Shown here: in pieces, positions 1 to 9,052 of the stretch | Position numbering within the stretch: position 1 is the stretch's first letter | How the letters are laid out: each line of letters starts with the position of its first letter | Assembly (NCBI RefSeq): GCF_900182935.1 | Contig: NZ_FXUE01000005.1 | Coordinates: 186,001-250,000 of the forward strand | DNA: 64,000 bases | From: Fibrobacter sp. UWB10 | GTDB taxonomy: Bacteria > Fibrobacterota > Fibrobacteria > Fibrobacterales > Fibrobacteraceae | Direction of reading: 5' to 3' | Notes under the pieces: generated by a model | Database searches by the model: none | What the model was told of the DNA's origin: nothing | What the model saw: only the letters and a program-made list of their open reading frames with translations | Made by a program: the position numbers and the translations under genes

Positions 1-2
1 CG

Positions 3-2132
3 GAAATGGTTCCGCCGATTGTGAACTGCGATCCGGCCATACATGGAGCCGAATTCGACATGCAAGGCCCTGCGATGAAAATCATCGTTATGCCGCGGAC
101 CTCTTACAATTCTTGGAACACACTCCGAAAGCTTAAACTGCGCAAAATTTCATTGCAAGCCAAAGTCACCGGCAGCCGTCGGCTGGCACTCAGCAACGAT
201 ATCGGCCCGCTTGCAACAAGCGCCCCGGTGCAGCCCTTTGGCCCCATGCCCGCCGTAGGCAACTCCTTCATTGTCGGCTGCGAAGAAATTCGCGGAAAGA
301 GACTTTCTGCATTTAGCATTCACGGCAATTGGCGCGGGCTACCCAACGTCAGAGATTTTGGCGACTGGTACAGACTATACCCCGAAGCCCCGCTAACCCG
401 CGATTTTAAAGTGGGCGTAAGCGCCCTTTTGGGAGGCACTTGGTACCCGTTCAGTTCGCAAGCAGCCATCGAGCAAAAGCTTTTCCAAATCGAGCCCGAC
501 AAAATTTCAGACCAATTTTATTTGTCGTGCGACGACGTTCTCGGAGGCTGTTCCGCAAGCCAGACCTACGATGCCGAAAATTTTGAATACACACCCAGCG
601 CCCGCGACGGATTTTTCAAGATAAAACTGATATCGCCCGAAAAAGGCTTTATGCATCAAGAATATTCAAAAGTCCTTTGCGGGAACTTGATGCAACAGGC
701 CATCAAAAAGAATTTCGGTCAAGACTTTAATTTACCACAACAGCCTTACACGCCGGAACTTGAAAACCTGTCGATTGACTACACTGCGACAGCAGAAATT
801 AACTTGCGACATTCCGACAACAGCGATGGCGATTTCATCTACTTGCGCCCATGGGGCGTTAGCAAAAGATCGCAATTGCAGCTAGAAGGCGGCGCATTGC
901 TCTTAGGGCTTGCCAATGCCAAGGCCGCCAAGAGCGTCAACCTGTATTTCGTATTAAATCGCGATTCCGATTACATTTACAACAACGAAGACTGCACCTA
1001 CACTTGGTCTTACTTGGGCGCTAACGGCTGGACAAAGCTCCCTGCCGACAACATTCTATACAATACAACCGCCCACTTTACCACATCGGGAATTGTTTCG
1101 CTCACGCTCCCAAAAGATTTCCAGACCGATTCGCCGCTAATGCCCGAAGGGCTATGCTGGTTACGCCTAGAAACCCAAAAGTGCTGGCGGCATTGCAGCC
1201 GTTTGTTTGCGGTGTATGCACAAGGCATCGAAGTCGTGCGCTGCAGCGGATTTGGCACCAAGGAAAGTTTCAAGCATTGCAAGCCCGGAACCATTAACGA
1301 ACTCGCCCAAAGTATTAGCGGCTTTTCGCAGGTTTTCCAGCTCGAAGAATCTTTTGGCGGCGAGCCTGAAGAAAACCAGAGCGAAATGCGGACACGAGTT
1401 GCAGAATACCTGTACCACCGCGACCGCGCCTTGACCGCAAAAGACTGCGAAAAACTGATTTTAGAGCAATTCCCCGAGGTGCACCTTGTCAAGTGCTTTG
1501 CTTGCCTAGACCCCGAAAAGCCAGACATTCCAACTCCCGGACAAATCCTTGTTGTACCTGTATCGTCTTTGTTCGACGACGGTCGCCGTGTATGGGACCC
1601 ATGCCTTAGCGGAAAAACCCTAGAAGACATCAAAATCTTTTTGAGCCAAAGGACCTCTTCTTTCTCAAAAATCTCGGTCATGAACCCGTTATTCGAAAAA
1701 ATTCAAATCCGCTGCAATGTGGATTTTATCAACGGAATCGACGAGGGCGAACGCCTTTTGGACCTAAACAAAGTAATCAACTGTTTTCTGTCACCGTGGA
1801 GTAATTCCCACCCCGAACACTTTTTCGGATGGTCGCTCAACAAGCAACACCTTTTATCACTTATCGAAAGTTTGCCCTATGTCAAAGCCGTCAGCGACTT
1901 CACGGTACTCAGAATTTGTTCGAAAGACAACTGCAATTATAACATGGAGGAATCCGACGAAAAGAATATTGGCTATATTCAAGGAACATATCCCTGGAGT
2001 ATTCTCACGCCTATGAAAAGACATTTTATAAACGTCGTTGCCGAAATAGAAGAATCCAGAGATATCACAGTCGGCTTCGGCGATCTAGAAATAGGCTCAA
2101 CATTCATTATTCAACGGAGAAACAATGGCTAA
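3..2132 (+). CDS. eCIS baseplate J-like protein (5' end cut off)
   Basis: Probable structural baseplate (wedge) protein of an extracellular contractile injection system. The frame is open to the window edge, so the gene starts upstream and the ATG at base 6 is probably internal. The C-terminal third has the layout of the phage baseplate J / Afp11-12 family: an acidic EESFGGEPEENQSEMR segment, then YHRDRALTAKDCEKLILEQFPEV, interrupted here only for length, and PTPGQILVVPV. Those motifs match known family members from memory. The stop overlaps the next start by 8 bp, so it belongs to a tight operon. Assignment as J-like is firm; which Afp homologue it equals is not. Confidence 0.75.
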   Translation, partial: EMVPPIVNCDPAIHGAEFDMQGPAMKIIVMPRTSYNSWNTLRKLKLRKISLQAKVTGSRRLALSNDIGPLATSAPVQPFGPMPAVGNSFIVGCEEIRGKRLSAFSIHGNWRGLPNVRDFGDWYRLYPEAPLTRDFKVGVSALLGGTWYPFSSQAAIEQKLFQIEPDKISDQFYLSCDDVLGGCSASQTYDAENFEYTPSARDGFFKIKLISPEKGFMHQEYSKVLCGNLMQQAIKKNFGQDFNLPQQPYTPELENLSIDYTATAEINLRHSDNSDGDFIYLRPWGVSKRSQLQLEGGALLLGLANAKAAKSVNLYFVLNRDSDYIYNNEDCTYTWSYLGANGWTKLPADNILYNTTAHFTTSGIVSLTLPKDFQTDSPLMPEGLCWLRLETQKCWRHCSRLFAVYAQGIEVVRCSGFGTKESFKHCKPGTINELAQSISGFSQVFQLEESFGGEPEENQSEMRTRVAEYLYHRDRALTAKDCEKLILEQFPEVHLVKCFACLDPEKPDIPTPGQILVVPVSSLFDDGRRVWDPCLSGKTLEDIKIFLSQRTSSFSKISVMNPLFEKIQIRCNVDFINGIDEGERLLDLNKVINCFLSPWSNSHPEHFFGWSLNKQHLLSLIESLPYVKAVSDFTVLRICSKDNCNYNMEESDEKNIGYIQGTYPWSILTPMKRHFINVVAEIEESRDITVGFGDLEIGSTFIIQRRNNG

Positions 2133-2916
2133 ATTAAACCGTCCCCTGTTAAAAAATCGCTTTAGAGCAGGTCAAATGCCCTGCGAAGAAGACTTTTATG
2201 ACCTGATTGATTCTATGGTCAACGTGGAAGAAGAAGGCCTCGAAAAAACGCGCGAAACCGGGCTCAAGATTTCGCAAATTACCGATTCGGGCAAACTCAT
2301 GAGTTTTTACGAAAACACAACCGAGGGCAACCCGTTCTGGCATACCGAAATTCGCAAGAATTCAAATGAAAATAAAAGCAGTCTGCACATAAGCACCCCC
2401 GGCCTTGACGAATCGAAAAGCGTCATGTCGCTTATTGGCCCCACTGCTGACGAACAAAGTAAAAAAGCGTCTCTTGCAGTCGGTATCGGCACCCGCAAGC
2501 CCGAATGCGAACTCGACGTACACGGTGTCATTGCCTCAGAAGGCCGCATTGGTAAGGAAAACGAGAAATTCCCCGTTCCTACCGACGGCAATTGGCACGA
2601 CATCACCAACGAAATGACCGGCTGTCAGGCGTTTGAAATTATAGCAGGAGCCGGTGGCCAAGAAGACGAAGGCCGTTTCGCACTTCTCCACGCTATAGCA
2701 GTCAATGTATTCAACTCGAACCCCGAAATTAACAAAACGCAATCTTATTACGGCGGACGCAGTTCGAAAGTTGAAATACGTTGGGTCAAAGGTTCCGATA
2801 AATACAGCTTTAAGTTGCAGCTCCGCGTACGCTGCGCCTACAAGAGCGGTTCCTTTGTACGTTATCGCATTACCAAGCTCTGGTACGACAACCTGATGGA
2901 AACAACCATTGATTAA
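2125..2916 (+). CDS. eCIS tail-fibre-like protein
   Basis: A 263-residue protein of the eCIS operon, starting inside the end of the baseplate gene with GGAGAAACA ahead of the ATG. The N-terminus reads LNRPLLKNRFRAGQMPCEEDFYDLIDSMVN, split over residues 4-33, a pattern I associate with fibre or adhesin proteins of Bacteroidetes injection systems. Around residue 122 the segment GIGTRKPECELDVHG resembles the VGIGT-x-P-x-x-LDV-x-G repeat of bacterial tail fibres. The remaining C-terminus looks beta-rich and is probably the receptor-binding end. Role inferred from motif and position; no enzymatic motif is seen. Confidence 0.55.
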   Translation: MAKLNRPLLKNRFRAGQMPCEEDFYDLIDSMVNVEEEGLEKTRETGLKISQITDSGKLMSFYENTTEGNPFWHTEIRKNSNENKSSLHISTPGLDESKSVMSLIGPTADEQSKKASLAVGIGTRKPECELDVHGVIASEGRIGKENEKFPVPTDGNWHDITNEMTGCQAFEIIAGAGGQEDEGRFALLHAIAVNVFNSNPEINKTQSYYGGRSSKVEIRWVKGSDKYSFKLQLRVRCAYKSGSFVRYRITKLWYDNLMETTID

Positions 2917-4204
2917 AACTGTTTCCAAAAATATGCAGCCCGATGGGCTCGATTACGAGACGCTTCGCCTTGAAGGCATTCGCCTTATTCAAAAGTTATG
3001 CGGTAATGTCTGGACCGACTTTAACCCGCACGACCCGGGCGTTACCATTCTCGAGCAAATCGTATTCGCGCTCACCGATTTGGGGTACAAGACCGGATTC
3101 GACATCGAAGCCTTCTTGTGCACCCCAAGTGGCCGTATTGACTACAAACAAGAGGCCCTGTATACACGCGAAGAAGTCTTAAAGCAGTTCCCTGTTACCT
3201 GCGACGACTACGAGCAATTTTTTGCGCGCGAACTCGACTGCACGAAAATCAACTTCTGCCAAAGCGCGCCTGGAATTTACGACGTTCGCATTTGGCCAAA
3301 AGCATCTTCTCCCGAAAAACTCGATTCGCTATTAAATCGTTTTTCTGCCCTCTGGCACGATTGGCGAAACCTCGGCGAAGCGGTTGAAAACATTTCGGTA
3401 GAACCCAACGGTTCAGAACTTTCGCAATCGCGTTACGAACTGTTATTTGAGCCACAGGAGCTAGAGCCCGTTCTGCTCCCATCTGGGGCGGCATGCGACT
3501 TTATGGACTTTTTCCCCTTAATCGAGCAATTCCCGTCCATATACCGCTATGGTTCTAGCGCAGGCGAACTCAAGAAATACCTTGAACCGATTGAAGTTCT
3601 ATTCAAGACTTTCTTGCAGGCCATGCAAGATTTCGCCGAGAGTTTTTCGCTACAGGCACCTGCAGCAGACTTTAACCGTTACAACCGCATTCTAGACCAA
3701 ATGCTGGCCATGTACGGAGTCACATTCCCCGATGAGCTGTTTTTGCAATTGCGCGGAATCAACCCTAACGAAAGCGAATTTCCCATTCTTCGCCAAAGAC
3801 TGCTGCAATATAAAATCTGCTACTTGATGCATTTGCCGGAACTCCACTTGCACCGCTGCGGAAAGTGGTGGAAACTGCGTATCGAAATCATGCTCGGGTT
3901 GACAAGCCTGAAAAAAGCCCCGCTCATGCGCATGCATGTGTTAGACGGCATTTTCACCAAGAACGCATTTGGCAAGGTCTTTATCGTTTGGTCATCGGAA
4001 ACTCCGTTCACCAACACCGAAGAAAAGCAAAAAGGCATCGAACGCTTTATTCGCGACGAACTGCCCGCCCACTTGTGCCCCGTCTTTTACTGGGTACATA
4101 CCCGCGAAGTTCTTTCGTTTATCAAATGCAGGACACACATCCTAGCACTTGAAAACTGGCTCGAGGAACATAAAGGCCGAATTTCGGAGGCATTATGGCT
4201 GTAG
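2909..4204 (+). CDS. eCIS second baseplate protein
   Basis: A 431-residue protein overlapping its neighbours by 8 and 10 bp. Near residue 36 it has WTDFNPHDPGVTILEQ followed by a TDLGYK-type segment; the NPHDPG-hT-hLE signature is typical of Afp12/Pvc12 and baseplate J relatives. This supports a structural role in the baseplate wedge. The longest frame starts with TTG at 2909, which has GGAAA seven bases upstream; an ATG at 2933 (MQPDGLDYE) is the alternative but lacks a ribosome binding site. The protein is shorter than most Afp12 homologues. Confidence 0.65.
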   Translation: MIKTVSKNMQPDGLDYETLRLEGIRLIQKLCGNVWTDFNPHDPGVTILEQIVFALTDLGYKTGFDIEAFLCTPSGRIDYKQEALYTREEVLKQFPVTCDDYEQFFARELDCTKINFCQSAPGIYDVRIWPKASSPEKLDSLLNRFSALWHDWRNLGEAVENISVEPNGSELSQSRYELLFEPQELEPVLLPSGAACDFMDFFPLIEQFPSIYRYGSSAGELKKYLEPIEVLFKTFLQAMQDFAESFSLQAPAADFNRYNRILDQMLAMYGVTFPDELFLQLRGINPNESEFPILRQRLLQYKICYLMHLPELHLHRCGKWWKLRIEIMLGLTSLKKAPLMRMHVLDGIFTKNAFGKVFIVWSSETPFTNTEEKQKGIERFIRDELPAHLCPVFYWVHTREVLSFIKCRTHILALENWLEEHKGRISEALWL

Positions 4205-5265
4205 AGCAAATCAACAAAATAGACGATATGACTCTAGATTTGGTTTGCAGTAGCCGCGAACAAGCCGCCACCATTGAAGGCGCGCTCTACGATTTTGCAC
4301 GCCACGATTTAATCGAAGCTATTGATGCCACGCTAAAAGAAATCGTCCCTGAAGACGAAGATTATATCATCGAAAACTTGGAAATTGACCTCGGGAGCAT
4401 TCCCTCTCAAAATCCGCTGGACCACATTCGCAAGGCTTTGCCGCAGGCCATCGCAGAAAAAGTCAAGATCCAAATTCTCGAAAACAAGTGCACCCCTGTC
4501 GCCAAGATTCTGCAAGATTCATGCAGCCGCGGGCTCCCCTTGCAAAAATCGGCAACGATTGAAAGCGATATCCACAAGCGCATTGCCGAATGGTGCGAAC
4601 AGCACGCCGAAGAAAAATTCAACCCACTGCAAGTCGCAGAAACAGTCCTCAAGCAGCTCCATGCGCAAAATCCTGGACTCGACATCAGGCAAATTGCCTG
4701 CAATACATTCGAAAAATTAAAGAACCTCGGCAAAAAAGACATCGCGGCTCCCAAAGCAAAACTGGCGCACGCAGGCGATTGCGGCATAGTACTGCTCGCC
4801 CCATACATTCCCATGCTTTTCGAAAAGACCGGCTGCACACACGCAGGCCAGTTCAGCGACAACACGCAAAGAGCCTTGGCTGTCTCTGTATTGAGTTACA
4901 CGATATACGGGCGCTACACGCCCCCACCCGCAGACAATTCAGTCATCGAACTGCTCTGCGGCATCGACACAAGCAGCCCGCTCACCAAAATGCCCATTCT
5001 TTCAAACGAACAGAAAAGCATCGCAGAAAGCCTTTTGAACGGAGTCATTACCAACTGGAGCGCCATCGGGCACACATCGCCAGATGGGTTGCGGTCTTCT
5101 TTCTTGATTCGCGACGGAATCTTGACCACCGAAGACAACGGGCCTCACCTGAAAATCACCCCGATGGCATTCGACATTCTGCTCGACAAATTGCCTTGGA
5201 GCTACACGACTGTCAAACTCCCTTGGCAAAAAACACCTTTACATGTGACTTGGCGCGAGAGGTAA
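4195..5265 (+). CDS. eCIS tape measure protein (short)
   Basis: Likely the tape measure protein that sets tube length during assembly. The N-terminus (residues 1-70) has the DDMTLDLVC...IEGALYDFARHDL pattern, and residues near 200 read GIVLLAPYIPMLFEKTGC followed by DNTQRALAVSVLSY, matching the 'leucine-proline-F' core of the CIS_TMP family (Afp14-like). At 356 residues it is short for the family. A GGAGG stands five bases before the ATG, which overlaps the preceding gene by 10 bp. The AAA+ ATPase follows after 3 bp, the order seen in Afp (14 then 15). Confidence 0.7.
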   Translation: MAVEQINKIDDMTLDLVCSSREQAATIEGALYDFARHDLIEAIDATLKEIVPEDEDYIIENLEIDLGSIPSQNPLDHIRKALPQAIAEKVKIQILENKCTPVAKILQDSCSRGLPLQKSATIESDIHKRIAEWCEQHAEEKFNPLQVAETVLKQLHAQNPGLDIRQIACNTFEKLKNLGKKDIAAPKAKLAHAGDCGIVLLAPYIPMLFEKTGCTHAGQFSDNTQRALAVSVLSYTIYGRYTPPPADNSVIELLCGIDTSSPLTKMPILSNEQKSIAESLLNGVITNWSAIGHTSPDGLRSSFLIRDGILTTEDNGPHLKITPMAFDILLDKLPWSYTTVKLPWQKTPLHVTWRER

Positions 5266-5268
5266 GAA

Positions 5269-6603
5269 ATGGTAGAATCACTCAAGAATGAAATTGATTG
5301 GTGCCGCCAGGTAATTGACCTGCGCTTTGAGCAATATTTTTGTGCCGAAGACGACGAGCGCAAAACTCTCGACGTACGCTATTGCCCGCCCCCGGAACTT
5401 GACACCGAAACCCCTTATGGCCGAACCGTTCTACAACTGGAGCTCGGCTTTGACGAGCGCATTATTCTGACACTTGCGCTACTCCCCCATTTATGCCCGC
5501 AAACGCTCGATTCATTCTTCTTGAACAACAAGGTTCTTGGCAGGCCCTATACCGAATTTGGCGGCTGGCACGGCAAAAGCCATTCCGGCTTTTTGCCCAC
5601 CTGCGAAACAGCGCTCTTTATATTGGCAGGCGACAACCTTGAACGCCGTATAGAATTAATGCGACTTTTGGAAAACGACCAAAAGCTAGTTTCAAGCCGC
5701 ATTCTGCAATTGGAATACGGCGAACGCGGCGAGCCCGGCAATTCCGCCGCACTGCGAATTTCTTCGGAATACCTAGAATTCTTTACCACTGGCGTACAGA
5801 ACAAGCCCGACTATAGTTCGCATTTTCCGGCCAAGCTTATCACCACGCGCCTAGAATGGGATGATTTGGTTCTCGAAGACACCACAAAAAATGAAATCGA
5901 GCAGTTGCTTACATGGATTGAGCACTCCGAAGAAATCCTCGACGAATTCGGACTTCGCAAAAATCTAAAACGCGGTTACCGAGTGCTTTTCTATGGCCCA
6001 CCGGGCACCGGCAAAACCCTGACCGCCACCCTTATCGGCAAAAAAATGGATATGGACGTTTACCGCGTAGACCTGTCCCAAGTAATATCCAAATACATCG
6101 GCGAAACCGAAAAGAACCTTTCGAACATTTTCGACCAGGCCGAAAGCCGCAACTGGATTCTGTTCTTTGACGAAGCCGATTCACTCTTTGGTGCAAGAAC
6201 GCAGACCAACAATTCCAACGACCGCTCTGCCAACCAAGAAATTTCGTACCTATTGCAACGAGTCGAAGACTTTCCGGGAATCGTAATCCTTGCAAGCAAC
6301 TTAAAATCGAACATAGATGAGGCTTTTTCACGCCGATTTCAAAGCACCGTCTATTTTCCGTTGCCCGAGCCCAACGAACGCCTTACTTTGTGGAAAAACA
6401 TTTTCCAGAATACAGAAGTCGAAAACCGAGACGAAATTTTCGATTACTTTGCAAACAATTATGAACTTTCAGGCGGCGCATTGACCAATGTAGCCCGATA
6501 CGCCGCTATTTCAGCCATTATGAACAAACGCAAAATTATTAATAAATTAGATTTACAACAAGCTGTATCAAAAGAACTGCTTAAAGAAGGAAAAAATTTA
6601 TGA
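5269..6603 (+). CDS. eCIS AAA+ ATPase (Afp15-like)
   Basis: AAA+ ATPase of the kind encoded in nearly every eCIS locus, thought to act in particle assembly. Walker A is GPPGTGKT at residues 243-250 and Walker B is ILFFDEAD at 297-304, followed by SLFGART. A sensor-1 Asn occurs in VILASNL and arginines in AFSRRF suit an arginine finger. The first 200 residues form a family-specific N-domain with CPQTLDSFFLNN and GWHGK segments. The stop overlaps the next start as ATGA. Domain call very firm; role in assembly is by homology. Confidence 0.9.
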   Translation: MVESLKNEIDWCRQVIDLRFEQYFCAEDDERKTLDVRYCPPPELDTETPYGRTVLQLELGFDERIILTLALLPHLCPQTLDSFFLNNKVLGRPYTEFGGWHGKSHSGFLPTCETALFILAGDNLERRIELMRLLENDQKLVSSRILQLEYGERGEPGNSAALRISSEYLEFFTTGVQNKPDYSSHFPAKLITTRLEWDDLVLEDTTKNEIEQLLTWIEHSEEILDEFGLRKNLKRGYRVLFYGPPGTGKTLTATLIGKKMDMDVYRVDLSQVISKYIGETEKNLSNIFDQAESRNWILFFDEADSLFGARTQTNNSNDRSANQEISYLLQRVEDFPGIVILASNLKSNIDEAFSRRFQSTVYFPLPEPNERLTLWKNIFQNTEVENRDEIFDYFANNYELSGGALTNVARYAAISAIMNKRKIINKLDLQQAVSKELLKEGKNL

Positions 6604-8801
6604 AAAAAATAATTGCGTTAACAATCGCATATCTCCTCGTATTCTCTAGCGGCATTTTCGCTGCAAGCAACGAATTTACTTCGTTTGCCATATCAGACTC
6701 TCTCGTGCAGGCATATGACAACATGCCCAAAATAGCCGACACGGCAGACATTTTCAAAAAACTCGATTCAAGAGTCGGCATTTATTACATGGATCGATAC
6801 GAAATGGCGAAAGATCTTCAGCTAGCGATATCGGACTATCCCCAATTCCACAGACGTGTCAACAATTTCGCATTGGCAGGAAAAACTGTTACAATCAAAC
6901 TACTACAGCTTGATGGCATGTCTCCCGAAGATTCCATTATAGACCGCGTTTGGTTAACACCGATCCAAATGGACTCATTAAAAAATTACATTCGACAAGA
7001 AGCAATACATCTTTCGAATTCTCCTACCATCTCTAAATTCCTGAACAACATGAAAGGAATCGTCTTTGCCGATTCTATGATGATGCGACGTTACGCCCTA
7101 AGCCTATTCGCCGCCTCTCTTGGTGTTTGCTATGATACGAGTGGCACCTATCAAAATGTCAAAGACGTCCTTTGGACCGACAGCGAAATCGAAGACCTTT
7201 TTAGAACGAATAGCAAGCTTCCGGTTTACCCAACAAAAAAACAAGCCCAACAAAAAGATGCCGTTCTTGACAACGCCCAACGACTCCTCTCGCTACTCAA
7301 CAAGCGTTACAGATTCCTGACTTGTTCCGAAGACCGCTGGAGCCATGCATTCTCCCTGCTAGACACGCTCTACTCCAGCCTTTTAGAAAACATCATCAAC
7401 ATGACAACAGATGTCCAGGTTAACTTTTCAGAAACAACCCCCGTTACATGGTATGCCAACGACTGCGGTTGCAGCCAATACAAGGAACTCAACGGCGATG
7501 TTTACGCCATATACCCTTACTGGCTTGCAAAAGAAGGCGGCGACACTCTTGACTTTTCTGTCATTACTCGAATCGCCTATTACGGGCTAACAGCCTCCCA
7601 TAAAGGAAAGCTAGAAATGCCTTTGGGCTCGCTCGCCATAGACTTTTTCAACCGAGACGGTCAAAGCGAATTTGTCAACGTCGCACACAAACACAATGTT
7701 AAAGTAGACTGGATTATCAAAAAGAGCGAATGGGGTCCCCTTGCCAACGATCCCCAAAAAATGCAGGACTTCTTTACCACTCTTATCAACCAAATCGAGC
7801 AGCTCGTCAACAAGAAAAACAATTCCTTGTTCCAAAGATTTGTCGCAACGTTCACCTTAGACGGCAAAGACGCAGGCAATCGCGGCGACGGAGTAACACT
7901 CTGGTTCCAAAACTACCCCACCGACCCGGTTAACACGGAAATTTTCAGAGAAAACTTCTGGAGATTGCAAGAAACGCTAAAAACGGCGAATGAATTTGCA
8001 TACACCAACTTGCTCATGCACCAAGCAGACCTTACCGAAAAAATAAACGTACGCAAGGATTCTACCTACGAAGCTCAAGAAAAGGGAATCTATAGCTACG
8101 ACTTTTTCAGGACGCTCTTGGATGGTTCGCAGGCATACGGAGACATCGCAAGAAACTTCTTGATAGTCCTTAGCGACGAACCGGTATCGCGCAGCAAATT
8201 GCTCATATACCACGATTTGAATCAACAGCTCAAAGGCGACAATCGCACGAAAGTGCTCCACGCCGTTGTACCCATGTTGTGGCTCGATTACAGACAATGG
8301 GACCAACTCGAAGACGACGCCTCGTTCTACAACGACGCCTACTATTCACTGGGTGTTGCACCGTACGGCATTCCCAACGACACCGCATTCTTGGAACAGA
8401 CCTTGGCCAACACGCTGTTGCAAAAGTTCGAAAAAGAAGATGGCTCGCATGAACGCCAGGGCGCAATCGCCGCCTTCTTCTGCACCCACCGCTGGGCATT
8501 CCGCTTGTTGAATACAGTCGTATACGCGCTCGTATTCTTGCTATTGATTTGTTTCTTTGTCAACTGCAACGTGAATTCCTATTTCTCAAAGCACTTGGCG
8601 CTGCTCGTGGCACTGGTCGCCATACCGCCGCTGCTCACATCGCTCATTCTTTCCAACTTTGACCCGATTTTCATGGATTATGTCGGTAAGGTCGGACAGT
8701 GGGGCTGTTTCGTGGTGATTATCCTGACAGTCATCGCCATCACCCTGCTCCAGGTTTATCGTTCCGCAGACTTTCCGAAAAGAAACTTAAAACATAAATA
8801 A
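6600..8801 (+). CDS. Membrane protein with degenerate GH18-like domain in the eCIS operon
   Basis: A 733-residue exported membrane protein translationally coupled to the ATPase gene. Residues 1-22 are a signal peptide (MKKIIALTIAYLLVFSSG). Residues about 300-480 read like a GH18 TIM barrel: DVYAIYPYWL, then FSVITRIAYYGLTA, VAHKHNVKVDWII and GDGVTLWFQN. The last corresponds to the GH18 DGhxhDxE strand, but the catalytic Glu is Gln437 and the preceding Asp is Trp, so activity is unlikely. Three hydrophobic helices occupy the C-terminal 110 residues. It may anchor or dock the particle, or bind glycan. Fold assignment is an inference from motif spacing. Confidence 0.55.
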   Translation: MKKIIALTIAYLLVFSSGIFAASNEFTSFAISDSLVQAYDNMPKIADTADIFKKLDSRVGIYYMDRYEMAKDLQLAISDYPQFHRRVNNFALAGKTVTIKLLQLDGMSPEDSIIDRVWLTPIQMDSLKNYIRQEAIHLSNSPTISKFLNNMKGIVFADSMMMRRYALSLFAASLGVCYDTSGTYQNVKDVLWTDSEIEDLFRTNSKLPVYPTKKQAQQKDAVLDNAQRLLSLLNKRYRFLTCSEDRWSHAFSLLDTLYSSLLENIINMTTDVQVNFSETTPVTWYANDCGCSQYKELNGDVYAIYPYWLAKEGGDTLDFSVITRIAYYGLTASHKGKLEMPLGSLAIDFFNRDGQSEFVNVAHKHNVKVDWIIKKSEWGPLANDPQKMQDFFTTLINQIEQLVNKKNNSLFQRFVATFTLDGKDAGNRGDGVTLWFQNYPTDPVNTEIFRENFWRLQETLKTANEFAYTNLLMHQADLTEKINVRKDSTYEAQEKGIYSYDFFRTLLDGSQAYGDIARNFLIVLSDEPVSRSKLLIYHDLNQQLKGDNRTKVLHAVVPMLWLDYRQWDQLEDDASFYNDAYYSLGVAPYGIPNDTAFLEQTLANTLLQKFEKEDGSHERQGAIAAFFCTHRWAFRLLNTVVYALVFLLLICFFVNCNVNSYFSKHLALLVALVAIPPLLTSLILSNFDPIFMDYVGKVGQWGCFVVIILTVIAITLLQVYRSADFPKRNLKHK

Positions 8802-8815
8802 GAAAAGGAGTACCT

Positions 8816-9040
8816 ATGTTAAGCACATACGCTCAAAAATCAGAAACCGCCCAGCGCGTCGCAAACAGTAACGCCGCAAGCCTTATGGATTCTTCGCTGC
8901 AAAGCGCAAGCCTGCAACGCAAAGCAGACCTCATGGGCAATGCCCTCCAGCGCGCCTCCCTCGAAGAAGAGGAAGAACCCGTCCAAGGCAAATCTATCCA
9001 GCGCATCGTCGACGACGAAGAAGAAGAACAACTCGCTTAA
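8816..9040 (+). CDS. Leader-only eCIS cargo-like small protein
   Basis: A 74-residue protein after AAAGGAG. Its first 50 residues (TYAQKSETAQRVANSNAAS, then SLQRKADLMGNALQR) match the N-terminus of the next gene nearly position by position, but there is no eCIS_core or effector domain. The rest is acidic, EEEEEPVQGKSIQRIVDDEE, like the low-complexity 'EEE-hQxKxhQR' leaders that precede DUF4157 in other eCIS cargo. It could be a remnant of a cargo gene, a separately packaged peptide or an adaptor. Being intact with its own ribosome binding site argues against simple decay. Confidence 0.65.
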   Translation: MLSTYAQKSETAQRVANSNAASLMDSSLQSASLQRKADLMGNALQRASLEEEEEPVQGKSIQRIVDDEEEEQLA

Positions 9041-9052
9041 CAGGATAACACC

